From NCBI GenBank assembly GCA_001800185.1, contig MGUX01000129.1, positions 1 through 24,322 on the forward strand: DNA of 24,322 nucleotides. The letters run 5' to 3'. This document shows, piece after piece, positions 5,843 to 12,987 of the stretch. Each line of letters starts with the position of its first letter. Positions within the stretch are counted from its first letter, which is position 1. A model generated the notes under the pieces. It was not told the DNA's origin, did not search any database, and worked only from the letters and a program-made list of their open reading frames with translations. Position numbers and translations under genes: made by a program. Origin of the DNA: Elusimicrobia bacterium RIFCSPLOWO2_12_FULL_59_9 (GTDB lineage: Bacteria > Elusimicrobiota > Elusimicrobia > O2-12-FULL-59-9).

Positions 5843-8803
5843 ATGACCAATTTCGGAGCCCTGGCCTACTCCGCTTTGTCGCGCCTGAAGGCGGAACCCG
5901 GCCTTAAACTCTCCCTGGACCTTCCTCACGACGACGACGTGGAAGACGCCGCCAATTCGTTTCAGGCGCTGGAGCCCCTCTTTCCAGGCGTTTCCGGCCT
6001 GCCGCCGGCCGTATTCTCCGGCACGGATGATTTCTCCCACAATATCGCCCTGGAGCGGCTGGAGGCCGGCGCCCGCGCCGCGGTGGCCTCCTCGGAAACG
6101 TGGCGGGCGCCCACTTTTGAGCCGGGAGAATTCGCCGCCTTGAAGCTCGAGGTGCAAACCGGAAACCGCTTCGCCCGCCAAGCGCTTATCGACAAGCTCA
6201 GCCGCATGGGCTACCGGCGCGACAGCTTCGTGGAAAATCCGGGCGATTTCGCCGTGCGCGGGGAGGTGGTCGACGTTTTCGGCTTGGCGGGCCCGCCCGC
6301 GCGGCTTCTTTTCGACGGAAATCGCCTGGAAGCCATCCGGGTCTTTGATCCCGCCACCCACCGCAGCAGCGGCCGCCTGGAGCGAGCCGTTTTTCTTCCC
6401 GCCAACCGCAAGCCCGCGCGCCCGCTGCGCGACTGGCTCGGCGCGGATTGGAAAGAGCATCAATTGCAGGAGGGCTTTAAGTCCCATGCGAGCTTCCAAG
6501 GCAGCGTCGACTTGGCGCTGCGCCAAATTCGGCAATGGGCCGAGTCCGGCTGCCGCGTTTTTCTCTTCTCCTTGAACCGGGGAGAGGAGGAGCGGCTGCA
6601 GGAGCTTTTGGACTTGAAGGAGTTCGCGCCGGGCGTGTGCCAATTTTTGATCGGGCCGCTGGCCTCGGGCTTTTTTCACGAAAGCGGCCGCGCCGCCTTT
6701 TTGACCAGCGGAGAAATTTTCAACCGCTCCTACCGCGTCGGCTACGGCCGCTGGGCCGGGGGGGCGCGCGCGTCCGGGCCGAAGCGATTCGGCTGGGCAG
6801 ATTTAAAGGGCGGCGATTACGTGGTGCACCGCCATTACGGAGTGGCCCGGTATCTGGGGATGAAAACCATCCAAGACCAGGACTGCCTGTGCCTGGCGTT
6901 TAAGGGCGAGGACAAGGTGTACGTGCCGCTGCATGAGTTCGGCATGGTGCAGAAATTTATCGGCGCGGACGGAAAAAGGCCGAAGCTCTCCTCGCTCAAC
7001 ACGCGCGGCTGGGAGGCGGTGCAAAACCGGGTCAAGGAGGGGGTGCGGGAGCTGGCCGCCGAGCTGCTGCGCTCGGAGGCGCTGCGCCGCGCCCGGCCGG
7101 GCCACGCCTTCGCTCCGGACGGCCATCTCGAAGAGGAGTTCGCCGAAGCCTTCCCGTTTGAGGAAACGCCCGATCAAAAAAAAGCCATCGAGGAGATCAA
7201 GCTGGACCTGTGCTCGCCGCGCGCCATGGAGCGGCTGGTGGTCGGCGACGTCGGCTTCGGCAAAACCGAGGTCGCAATGCGCGCGGCTTTTAAATGCGCG
7301 CTGGACTCCCGCCAGGTGGCGGTGCTGGTGCCGACCACCATCCTGGCCGACCAACATTTTCACACCTTCAGAAAGCGCTTCGCCGAATATCCGGTGAGCG
7401 TGGGAAGGCTCTCCAGGTTTCAATCCGCCAAGGAGGAGAAGCAAACCCTCGCCGGCCTGCAGACGGGCGTTTGCGACGTCGTGATCGGAACGCACCGCCT
7501 GCTGCAAAAGGACGTGCGCTTCAAGGATTTGGGCCTGGTCATCGTGGATGAGGAGCACCGCTTCGGGGTCAAGGACAAGGAGCGGCTCAAGAATTTGAGA
7601 AAAAACGTCGATTTTCTGGGACTGTCGGCGACGCCCATTCCGCGAAGCTTGTACCAATCCATGGCGGGGCTTAAATCCATCTCCTTCATCGAGACGCCGC
7701 CGGCCGGAAGGCAGGCCGTGCAGACCGTCGTCTCGGCGTGGGATGAGGCGATGGTGCGCGGGGCGATACTGCACGAGCTGGAGCGGGGAGGGCAGGTTTA
7801 TTACGTCCACAACCGCGTTCAAACCCTGCCGCAGCGGCTGGCGTATTTGCAGGGCCTTTTGCCGGGCGTGCGCATTCAAATGGCCCACGGGCAACTGTCG
7901 GGGGCGGCTTTGGAAAAGACGATGTGGGAATTCTTTAATAAAAAATTCGACGTCCTGGCGGCCTCCTCGATCATCGAATCCGGCCTGGACAATCCCGCGG
8001 TCAACACGATGATTATCGAAAACGCCCACGAGTTCGGGCTGGCGCAGCTTTATCAGCTCCGCGGGCGCATCGGCCGCGAGAGGCAGAAGGCGGCCTGCTA
8101 CCTGCTCCACGGGGCCGGCGCGGCGCCGCAGATGAGCGAGGAGGCCGCCAAGCGCCTGGAAGCCTTGCGCGAGTTTTCAGATCTCGGCTCCGGCTTTCGC
8201 CTGGCGATGCGGGATTTGGAAATGCGCGGCGCCGGCGATCTCATCGGAAGCCGGCAGCACGGCTTTCTGAGCGCCGTCGGCCTGGAGTTTTACTGCGATC
8301 TTTTAAACGGCGAGATCGACCGGCTCAAGGGCGCGGGCGCGGCCGACGCGCTCCGGGATCAGGCCGTATGGATGGACGTCAAGCTGCCCATGTCCATTCC
8401 CCCGGAGACCTTGCCCAGCGAGATGGAGCGCCTCAATTTCTACAAGCGCATCCTCAATGCCGATGTAAAAGCGCTCAATGCCGTCCAGGCGGATTTAGCC
8501 GACCTGTGCGGGCCTTTGCCGGAGCCGGTGCGTAATTTATTGCACGCCGCGCGCCTGCGGGAGGGCTTCAAGGGGACCGGCATCCGCTCGATTCTTCAAA
8601 AATCGGCGCAAGCCCTGGAGCTGCGCTGGCAGCCCGGCCGGGAGGTTTCCGCGGCCAAGCTGCGGCGCTTTTTGAGCGATTACGCCGGCCGCATCCAGTT
8701 TTTTTCCTCTCCGGAGGGAGACGGCTTCCGGGTCACGCTGGAGGAGTCCTCTCCTTTTAATTTTTTAGAGGACGTGCTGGGAGTATTGAAAGCCAAGGGA
8801 TAG
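5843..8803 (+). CDS. mfd: Transcription-repair coupling factor Mfd (short N-terminus)
   Basis: ATP-driven translocase that removes stalled RNA polymerase and recruits UvrA for transcription-coupled repair. The 986-residue protein has a shortened UvrB-like N-terminal part, a CarD-like polymerase-interaction domain from about residue 316 (DLKGGDYVVHRHYGVARYLG), Walker A GDVGFGKTEVAMR (about 468-480), DEEH box IVDEEHRFGVKDKE (about 566), LSATPIPRSL (about 594), ESGLDNPAVN (about 712), LYQLRGRIGRERQ (about 735) and the C-terminal TRCF domain (from about 850). E. coli Mfd has about 1150 residues, so roughly 160 are missing, mostly N-terminal. ATG 5843 is the first in-frame start outside the DUF1805 gene. 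No strong Shine-Dalgarno is present; reinitiation after the upstream gene is plausible. Confidence 0.95.
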   Translation: MTNFGALAYSALSRLKAEPGLKLSLDLPHDDDVEDAANSFQALEPLFPGVSGLPPAVFSGTDDFSHNIALERLEAGARAAVASSETWRAPTFEPGEFAALKLEVQTGNRFARQALIDKLSRMGYRRDSFVENPGDFAVRGEVVDVFGLAGPPARLLFDGNRLEAIRVFDPATHRSSGRLERAVFLPANRKPARPLRDWLGADWKEHQLQEGFKSHASFQGSVDLALRQIRQWAESGCRVFLFSLNRGEEERLQELLDLKEFAPGVCQFLIGPLASGFFHESGRAAFLTSGEIFNRSYRVGYGRWAGGARASGPKRFGWADLKGGDYVVHRHYGVARYLGMKTIQDQDCLCLAFKGEDKVYVPLHEFGMVQKFIGADGKRPKLSSLNTRGWEAVQNRVKEGVRELAAELLRSEALRRARPGHAFAPDGHLEEEFAEAFPFEETPDQKKAIEEIKLDLCSPRAMERLVVGDVGFGKTEVAMRAAFKCALDSRQVAVLVPTTILADQHFHTFRKRFAEYPVSVGRLSRFQSAKEEKQTLAGLQTGVCDVVIGTHRLLQKDVRFKDLGLVIVDEEHRFGVKDKERLKNLRKNVDFLGLSATPIPRSLYQSMAGLKSISFIETPPAGRQAVQTVVSAWDEAMVRGAILHELERGGQVYYVHNRVQTLPQRLAYLQGLLPGVRIQMAHGQLSGAALEKTMWEFFNKKFDVLAASSIIESGLDNPAVNTMIIENAHEFGLAQLYQLRGRIGRERQKAACYLLHGAGAAPQMSEEAAKRLEALREFSDLGSGFRLAMRDLEMRGAGDLIGSRQHGFLSAVGLEFYCDLLNGEIDRLKGAGAADALRDQAVWMDVKLPMSIPPETLPSEMERLNFYKRILNADVKALNAVQADLADLCGPLPEPVRNLLHAARLREGFKGTGIRSILQKSAQALELRWQPGREVSAAKLRRFLSDYAGRIQFFSSPEGDGFRVTLEESSPFNFLEDVLGVLKAKG

Positions 8804-8835
8804 GGGGGCGCACGGGGCGGAGGGGAGCCCTAAGG

Positions 8836-8841
8836 TATAAT
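8836..8841 (+). promoter_or_regulatory. Putative -10 box (TATAAT) for the ppiC-surA-pdxA unit
   Basis: Perfect TATAAT, 33 bases after the mfd stop. Eight bases later comes an ATG at 8850 that opens a 13-codon ORF. A second, overlapping -10-like TACAAT lies at 8846-8851. No good -35 is visible in the G-rich stretch upstream. Confidence 0.5.
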
Positions 8842-8849
8842 TTTGTACA

Positions 8850-8891
8850 ATGACTCCCGATCGAGCCAAGGCGCGCGGGCATGCGCTATGA
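8850..8891 (+). CDS. Possible 13-residue leader peptide
   Basis: Short ORF reading MTPDRAKARGHAL, too short for normal gene calling. Its ATG sits 8 bases after TATAAT, the position occupied by true start codons at other operon heads here. Its stop TGA overlaps the ATG of the next small ORF at 8888 (ATGA). There is no homology evidence; the position and the chain of overlaps are the only support. Confidence 0.25.
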   Translation: MTPDRAKARGHAL

Positions 8892-8935
8892 CGCTTCGCA
8901 AAAATCATCATCGGCCGTGGAAAATTCAGGCATGA
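8888..8935 (+). CDS. Possible 15-residue small ORF linking the leader to the isomerase gene
   Basis: Reads MTLRKNHHRPWKIQA. It begins in the stop of the 8850 ORF and ends with a TGA that overlaps the ATG at 8932 of the isomerase gene, again as ATGA. It could be a translational relay. It could equally be chance, since ATGA overlaps are common in GC-rich DNA. Confidence 0.2.
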   Translation: MTLRKNHHRPWKIQA

Positions 8936-9771
8936 GCGCCGCCGCCGGCCGGTTTTGGGCGGCCCTCGGCGCCGCCGGCATGTCGGCGCTGTTGGCCGGC
9001 GGATGCAGGCCCGGGCACAAGGCGCTGGCCCGAGTGGGGCCGCTGACGATCACGCAGGAGGAGTTTGAAAGAAAGCTCAACGACGTTTCGCCGGAATACC
9101 AGAACTATTTGAAGGCTCCCAGCGGCCGCCGGCAGTTTTTAGACGTGCTGATCCGGGAAAAAATGATTTTGGCGGCGGCGCGGGATTCCGAAGTGCCCGG
9201 CTCTCCGGGATACCGGACGGAAATCAAGAACATGGAAGAGGAGCAGAGACAGCGCCTTGAAGAATTCAAGGACTATCTTCTGACCAAGCTGTGGCTGGAG
9301 AGCCTCAAAGAGCGCAGCTTGCTCAAGGTGAGCGACGGGGAGGTCGTGGATTATCACCGGCAGCATCCCAACGAGGTGAAGCTCTACCACATTTTGGTCG
9401 GCTCGGTCGAAGAGGCGGACCAGATTTACAGGCAGGTGCGCGCCGGGGCCAATTTTCAAAAGCTGGCGCGGACCAAATCCCTGGACGCCGAAACGGCCTC
9501 CCAGGGCGGCGCGCTGCCGGCCTTCATTTACGGCGAAATTCTTCCCGAGCTCGACGACGTCGCTTTCCGCATGAAGCCCAACGAGATTTCAGGCGTGATC
9601 CGAAGCAAGTTCGGCTATCACATCATCCATAAGGAGTGGGAGAAGCAGGCGCCTTTGGACCTGGTGAAAAACCGCATCCGGAAGCTTCTTGAGAAAAACA
9701 AGCTGGACGCCCACTTGGCGTCCGTTCAGGACAAATATCCCGTGGAGGTGCTGGATGAAGAATTTCATTGA
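8932..9771 (+). CDS. Parvulin-type peptidyl-prolyl isomerase, probable lipoprotein
   Basis: Probable periplasmic folding factor. The 279-residue form begins with a signal peptide ending MSALLAGGC, an imperfect lipobox whose cysteine would be lipidated. A SurA/PrsA-like N-terminal helical region follows (ARVGPLTITQEEFERKL and on). One parvulin domain lies at about residues 147-235, with YHILVGSVEEADQIYRQV, SQGGALPAF and SKFGYHIIHKEW. I prefer ATG 8932 because it gives a compact signal peptide. An upstream in-frame ATG at 8881 would add 17 hydrophilic residues before it and is a real alternative. The gene overlaps the next isomerase gene by 17 bases, so the two isomerases are made together. Confidence 0.85.
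   Translation: MSAAAGRFWAALGAAGMSALLAGGCRPGHKALARVGPLTITQEEFERKLNDVSPEYQNYLKAPSGRRQFLDVLIREKMILAAARDSEVPGSPGYRTEIKNMEEEQRQRLEEFKDYLLTKLWLESLKERSLLKVSDGEVVDYHRQHPNEVKLYHILVGSVEEADQIYRQVRAGANFQKLARTKSLDAETASQGGALPAFIYGEILPELDDVAFRMKPNEISGVIRSKFGYHIIHKEWEKQAPLDLVKNRIRKLLEKNKLDAHLASVQDKYPVEVLDEEFH
9744..9750 (+). promoter_or_regulatory. Shine-Dalgarno GGAGGTG that sets the surA start
   Basis: GGAGGTG lies 4 bases before the ATG at 9755, inside the end of the upstream isomerase gene. It selects 9755 over the in-frame ATG at 9689, whose product would carry 22 unrelated residues before the signal peptide. Confidence 0.8.
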
Positions 9772-10927
9772 TTTTCGCAAAGGGCTGAGCGCGGCCGGAG
9801 CTTCGCCACTGGCGGTCCAAGTGCCGCGAGCTCTGCGCGCGGCCGTCGTGGCCGCTCTGGTTTTGACGCTGGCGTCCGGCGGATTGAACGCCAAGGTTTT
9901 AGACGACACCGTGGCGACCGTCAACGGCAAGCCGATCCTGCTGTCGGAATACCAAAAGCGCCTGGAGAGCATCATCGCCTACTACCGCAAGGCGTCGCCC
10001 GGGATTTTGCGCTCCACGGCGGCGGTGTCGGAGCTCAAGACCAAGGTGCTCGATCAAATCGTTGATGACGCCATTTTGGCCCAGGAGGCCCAGCGCCAGA
10101 GCATCAAGGTGCGCGCCCGCGAGCTGCAAAACGGCGTGGACGAGGTCAAGGGCAAGTTCAAGCGGGACGCGGAGGGCAACGTCCTTCCGGACGAGGAAGG
10201 CGAAGCCGCTTTTCAGAAAGAGCTCAAGCAGGAAGGCCTGAACTACGAGCAGTTCGAGGACAGGATCCGCAATCAAATCATGATCCGCAAGCTCATCGAC
10301 AAGGCGATCAAGCCCGAGGTGGAAGTTCCCAAGGATTCAGACGTGCAGGAGTATTTCAAGCGGATTCAGTTCGTGGTGGACGGCGGCACCGGCACCCTGG
10401 AAGGGATGTCCGAGCGCGAGGCTCAGGAAACGCGCCTGGTCGTGCAGCAGATCAAGGAAGCCACCTCCGAAAGAATTCGGGCCCGGCATATCTTGATCGA
10501 ATTGCCCCCGAAAGCCTCGGTCGTGGAAAAGTCGCAGGCTCTCAATAAAATCAAAGATATTCAAAAAGACCTGGAGGACGGCGAGGATTTCGCCGAGCTG
10601 GCCCGGGCGCATTCCGAGGACCCGGGCAGCGCGCAGAGAGGCGGGGATTTGGGCCCCATCATCCGGGGCATGATGGTTCCCGAATTTGAGAAAGCCGCCT
10701 TCGCCCTCGCCGTGGGGGAGATCAGTGATATCGTGCAGACGGATTTCGGCTATCATATCATCCGGGTGGAGGAAAAAAAGGCCGCCCAGAAATTGAATTT
10801 TCAGGATGTCAAAGAGGAGATGCGGCAATTCCTCTACAATTCGAAGCTGCAGAAAAAACTGGAAGACTTGGTCCTCGAGTTAAGAAGAACCGCTAAAATA
10901 GAAGTATTCTTGCCTAAAGAAGATTGA
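9755..10927 (+). CDS. surA: SurA-like periplasmic peptidyl-prolyl isomerase/chaperone
   Basis: Likely chaperone for outer-membrane proteins. The 390-residue protein has a signal peptide with core AAVVAALVLTLASGGLNA, a SurA N-terminal domain starting DDTVATVNGKPILLSEYQK, and one parvulin domain (about residues 240-345) with RARHILIELPP, SEDPGSAQRGGDLGPI and QTDFGYHIIRVEEKK. E. coli SurA has two parvulin domains; this has one. Residues 12-28 come from the 60-bp palindromic repeat. Removing its 48 bases leaves a normal 27-residue signal peptide beginning MKNFIDFRKGLSAAVVAALV. The start is fixed by a strong Shine-Dalgarno. pdxA begins 2 bases after the stop, the same order as surA-pdxA in E. coli. 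Confidence 0.88.
   Translation: MKNFIDFRKGLSAAGASPLAVQVPRALRAAVVAALVLTLASGGLNAKVLDDTVATVNGKPILLSEYQKRLESIIAYYRKASPGILRSTAAVSELKTKVLDQIVDDAILAQEAQRQSIKVRARELQNGVDEVKGKFKRDAEGNVLPDEEGEAAFQKELKQEGLNYEQFEDRIRNQIMIRKLIDKAIKPEVEVPKDSDVQEYFKRIQFVVDGGTGTLEGMSEREAQETRLVVQQIKEATSERIRARHILIELPPKASVVEKSQALNKIKDIQKDLEDGEDFAELARAHSEDPGSAQRGGDLGPIIRGMMVPEFEKAAFALAVGEISDIVQTDFGYHIIRVEEKKAAQKLNFQDVKEEMRQFLYNSKLQKKLEDLVLELRRTAKIEVFLPKED
9786..9845 (+). repeat. 60-bp palindromic element, copy 2 (inside the SurA-like signal peptide)
   Basis: Same element as 1914-1973 with one base different. The direct repeat GCGCGGCCG lies at 9789-9797 and 9837-9845, again 48 bases apart. Here it is read one frame over from copy 1, giving SAAGASPLAVQVPRALRAA. 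It lengthens the start of the signal peptide just ahead of the hydrophobic core. Confidence 0.85.
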
Positions 10928-10929
10928 CC

Positions 10930-11853
10930 ATGGGCCGGCCGCTCATCGCCGTTTCCATGGGCGATCCCGAAGGGATAGGGCCGGAGGTGGCGGTCAAGGC
11001 GTTGCGCCGCCGGGAGGTTCAGCGCGCTTGCCGTCCGCTCCTCATCGGCCTGCCGTCCGTCTTTAGGCGATACGGCTGGAACGAGGGCGTGGCGCCGGTG
11101 CTGCCTATCGGCCTGGACTCCGCTTTTCCTTTTGCGGAGCGCGAAAGGGGCGCCCTCTCTTTCAAAGCCTTCAGCCTGGGGGCGCGATTGGCGATGCGGG
11201 GCAGGGTGCGGGCCGTCGTGACCGCGCCGATTTCAAAAACCGCCTGGAAAAAAGCGGGAATCGCCTATCCCGACCATACCTCTTACCTTGAAAAAGCCGC
11301 CGGGGTCCCGCATGTGGAAATGGCCTTTGCGGCCGGAAGCCTGAGGGCCGTGGTGGTGACCCGCCACAGGTCCCTTTTAAACGCGATCCGTGATTTGAGC
11401 GTCGAAAAAGTCGTTCAAGCCGCGCTTCTGTTCGCGCGCTCTTTTTCCAAGGCCCCGAAGCTGGTTCTTTGCGGGCTGAATCCCCATGCCGGAGAGGGGG
11501 GGCTTTTTGGCGGCGAAGAGGATAGGATTTTGAGGCCGGCGGCGGCGCTATTAAGGAAGAAAGGGATTCAAATCGACGGCCCCGTCGCGGCCGACAGCGC
11601 CTGGGAACAACACTATAAAGGAAGGTACGACGGCTTGGTGGCCCTCTACCATGACCAGGCCCTGATGCCGCTTAAAGTCGCGGCCTCCGGCAAGATCGTC
11701 AACTGGACCATCGGCCTGCCGATGGTCCGCACTTCCCCCGCCCACGGAACCGCCTTCGACATCGCCGGCAAAGGCGTCGCCGACCCTTCCTCCATGATCG
11801 AGGCGATTCTCTTCGCGGCGAGCCTGTCGCGCCGAAACACCCTCCGATATTAA
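10930..11853 (+). CDS. pdxA: 4-hydroxythreonine-4-phosphate dehydrogenase
   Basis: NAD-dependent oxidation in the DXP-dependent pyridoxal-5'-phosphate pathway. The 307-residue protein has SMGDPEGIGPEVAVKAL at the N-terminus, YPDHTSYLEKAAGVP, the metal-ligand histidines in VVVTRHRSLLNAI, LNPHAGEGGLFGGEED and LYHDQALMPLKV, and the C-terminal RTSPAHGTAFDIAGKG. I start at ATG 10930; the TTG at 10924 lies inside the surA stop region. Spacing to surA is 2 bases, so expression is coupled. It faces the PorV-like gene tail to tail with only 7 bases between the stops and no visible terminator hairpin. PLP made by this pathway is the cofactor of the alanine racemase at the other end of the window. Confidence 0.95.
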   Translation: MGRPLIAVSMGDPEGIGPEVAVKALRRREVQRACRPLLIGLPSVFRRYGWNEGVAPVLPIGLDSAFPFAERERGALSFKAFSLGARLAMRGRVRAVVTAPISKTAWKKAGIAYPDHTSYLEKAAGVPHVEMAFAAGSLRAVVVTRHRSLLNAIRDLSVEKVVQAALLFARSFSKAPKLVLCGLNPHAGEGGLFGGEEDRILRPAAALLRKKGIQIDGPVAADSAWEQHYKGRYDGLVALYHDQALMPLKVAASGKIVNWTIGLPMVRTSPAHGTAFDIAGKGVADPSSMIEAILFAASLSRRNTLRY

Positions 11854-11860
11854 AACCGGA

Positions 11861-12916
11861 CTAGAAGCGGAAGGAAAGGGACATGCGGTGGCTGAGGCCC
11901 ACCGTGCCGAAGGGCAGAAAGCCGTAGTCCCAACTGAACGCCGGGTGGATAAGGCCAAGCCCCAGGGAAATTCCGGTGAAACCGTCGATGTCTTTGAGCG
12001 TGCGGGTGTTGATGCCCGCGCGCCCGGCCACGCTCCACTCCCCGCTCACCGGCACGATATCTTCCACGCCGAAGGCGACGAAGGGATTGTTGTCCACGGG
12101 CAGCCCGACCTCCAGGCAGGCCGCCATATCCTCGGCGCGCCAGGCGGCGCCCGCCTTGATGAGCAGCGGCAGGCGCTCGGACTCGCTTTCAAACTTCATT
12201 TTTCCCCCCGCGTTGGAAACGGTCAGGGCGAAGCTGAATTGATCATCGAAATAAGACGGGGACAGGAGGCCGGCGTCGGCCGCGGCCGTTTGGGCGGACT
12301 TGAGCACGGTTGATTGGATGAGCTTGCCGGAAAGGCCCAGGGAAACCCCGCTCTTTAACCGATGCGCGAGGGCTAGGGAAACGGCCTTGTCGTTGGGGGC
12401 GAATTTTCCCAGCTCGGTTCCGGCGGCGTCCGTCTCCGTGATTTTGCCCGCAGAAAAATACTGGAAGGCCGCGCCCCAGGCGCTGGAATGGCCCAGCTTC
12501 TGCGCGAAAGCCCCGTAGTCCAGAAAGCTATCGTCCAAGTGAAGGCCGTGCATCAAGGTGGCGGAGCGCTTTGAAACCCGGGTAAGCGCGGCGGGGTTCC
12601 AGGTGACGGCGCTGGCGTCGTCGGCCAAGGCGGAATAGGCCTCGCCCAGGGAAACCGCCCGCGCGCCCACTCCCAATTTAAGAAAACCGGCGGCCGTGGT
12701 GCCGACTCCCGAGGAGTTGAAGCCGCCGGCCTTCGCGAGAGGAGGAAGCAGAAGCAAGAACAAGGCAAGCAGGGTGGTAGAGTGGTAGAGTGGTAGAGTG
12801 GTAGAGTGATTGGGCGATAGAGCGGCAGAGTGACGCAAAGAAGGGGCAATGGAAGTCACAGACAAAGTGGATGAGCGTACATGAGAAAATTTATTGTAAT
12901 GCCGTTGATTGATCAT
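11861..12916 (-). CDS. PorV/PorQ-like (UPF0164 family) outer-membrane barrel protein
   Basis: Probable beta-barrel of the PorV/FadL-like group; in Bacteroidota PorV delivers substrates with C-terminal sorting domains to the surface. A hydrophobic stretch (ALFLLLLPPLAKA) precedes the mature start GGFNSSGVGTTAAGFLKLGV. The family signature GARAVSLGEAYSALADDASA and TWNPAALTRV follows. The chain ends in SLSFRF, with the terminal aromatic residue typical of barrels. The start is uncertain. ATG 12916 gives 351 residues but an unusually long lead of about 50 residues, part of it (HSTTLPLYHSTTL) encoded by an 8-bp tandem repeat. A later TTG or GTG may be used instead. It lies 71 bases after the subtilase stop on the same strand. 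Confidence 0.8.
   Translation of the reverse strand: MINQRHYNKFSHVRSSTLSVTSIAPSLRHSAALSPNHSTTLPLYHSTTLLALFLLLLPPLAKAGGFNSSGVGTTAAGFLKLGVGARAVSLGEAYSALADDASAVTWNPAALTRVSKRSATLMHGLHLDDSFLDYGAFAQKLGHSSAWGAAFQYFSAGKITETDAAGTELGKFAPNDKAVSLALAHRLKSGVSLGLSGKLIQSTVLKSAQTAAADAGLLSPSYFDDQFSFALTVSNAGGKMKFESESERLPLLIKAGAAWRAEDMAACLEVGLPVDNNPFVAFGVEDIVPVSGEWSVAGRAGINTRTLKDIDGFTGISLGLGLIHPAFSWDYGFLPFGTVGLSHRMSLSFRF
12774..12833 (-). repeat. 8-bp tandem repeat array (GTGGTAGA on the + strand) at the PorV-like 5' end
   Basis: Four perfect GTGGTAGA units at 12774-12805 are followed by degenerate ones (GCGATAGA, GCGGCAGA). The array lies between the putative start and the signal-peptide core of the PorV-like gene. 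The unit is not a multiple of three, so a change in copy number would shift the frame. Confidence 0.8.
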
Positions 12917-12936
12917 TCGCCAATTTTGCTGTTTGA

Positions 12937-12974
12937 TCACTTTACCACGGTACCACTCTACCACTCTACCACTT
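12937..12974 (+). repeat. Second, inverted 8-bp repeat array (TCTACCAC on the + strand)
   Basis: Units TACCAC, GGTACCAC, TCTACCAC, TCTACCAC. Bases 12953-12972 are the exact reverse complement of 20 bases of the first array. The AT-richer stretch of about 100 bases between the arrays holds the putative PorV-like start and two TGATCA sites. The pair could form a long stem in DNA or RNA. Confidence 0.75.
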
Positions 12975-12987
12975 CCCCCACTTTTCT

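Noticed and set aside
11854..11860. Bidirectional terminator between pdxA and the PorV-like gene
   Set aside because: Only 7 bases separate the stops and I see no GC-rich stem with a T-run on either strand; transcription may overlap or end by another mechanism.
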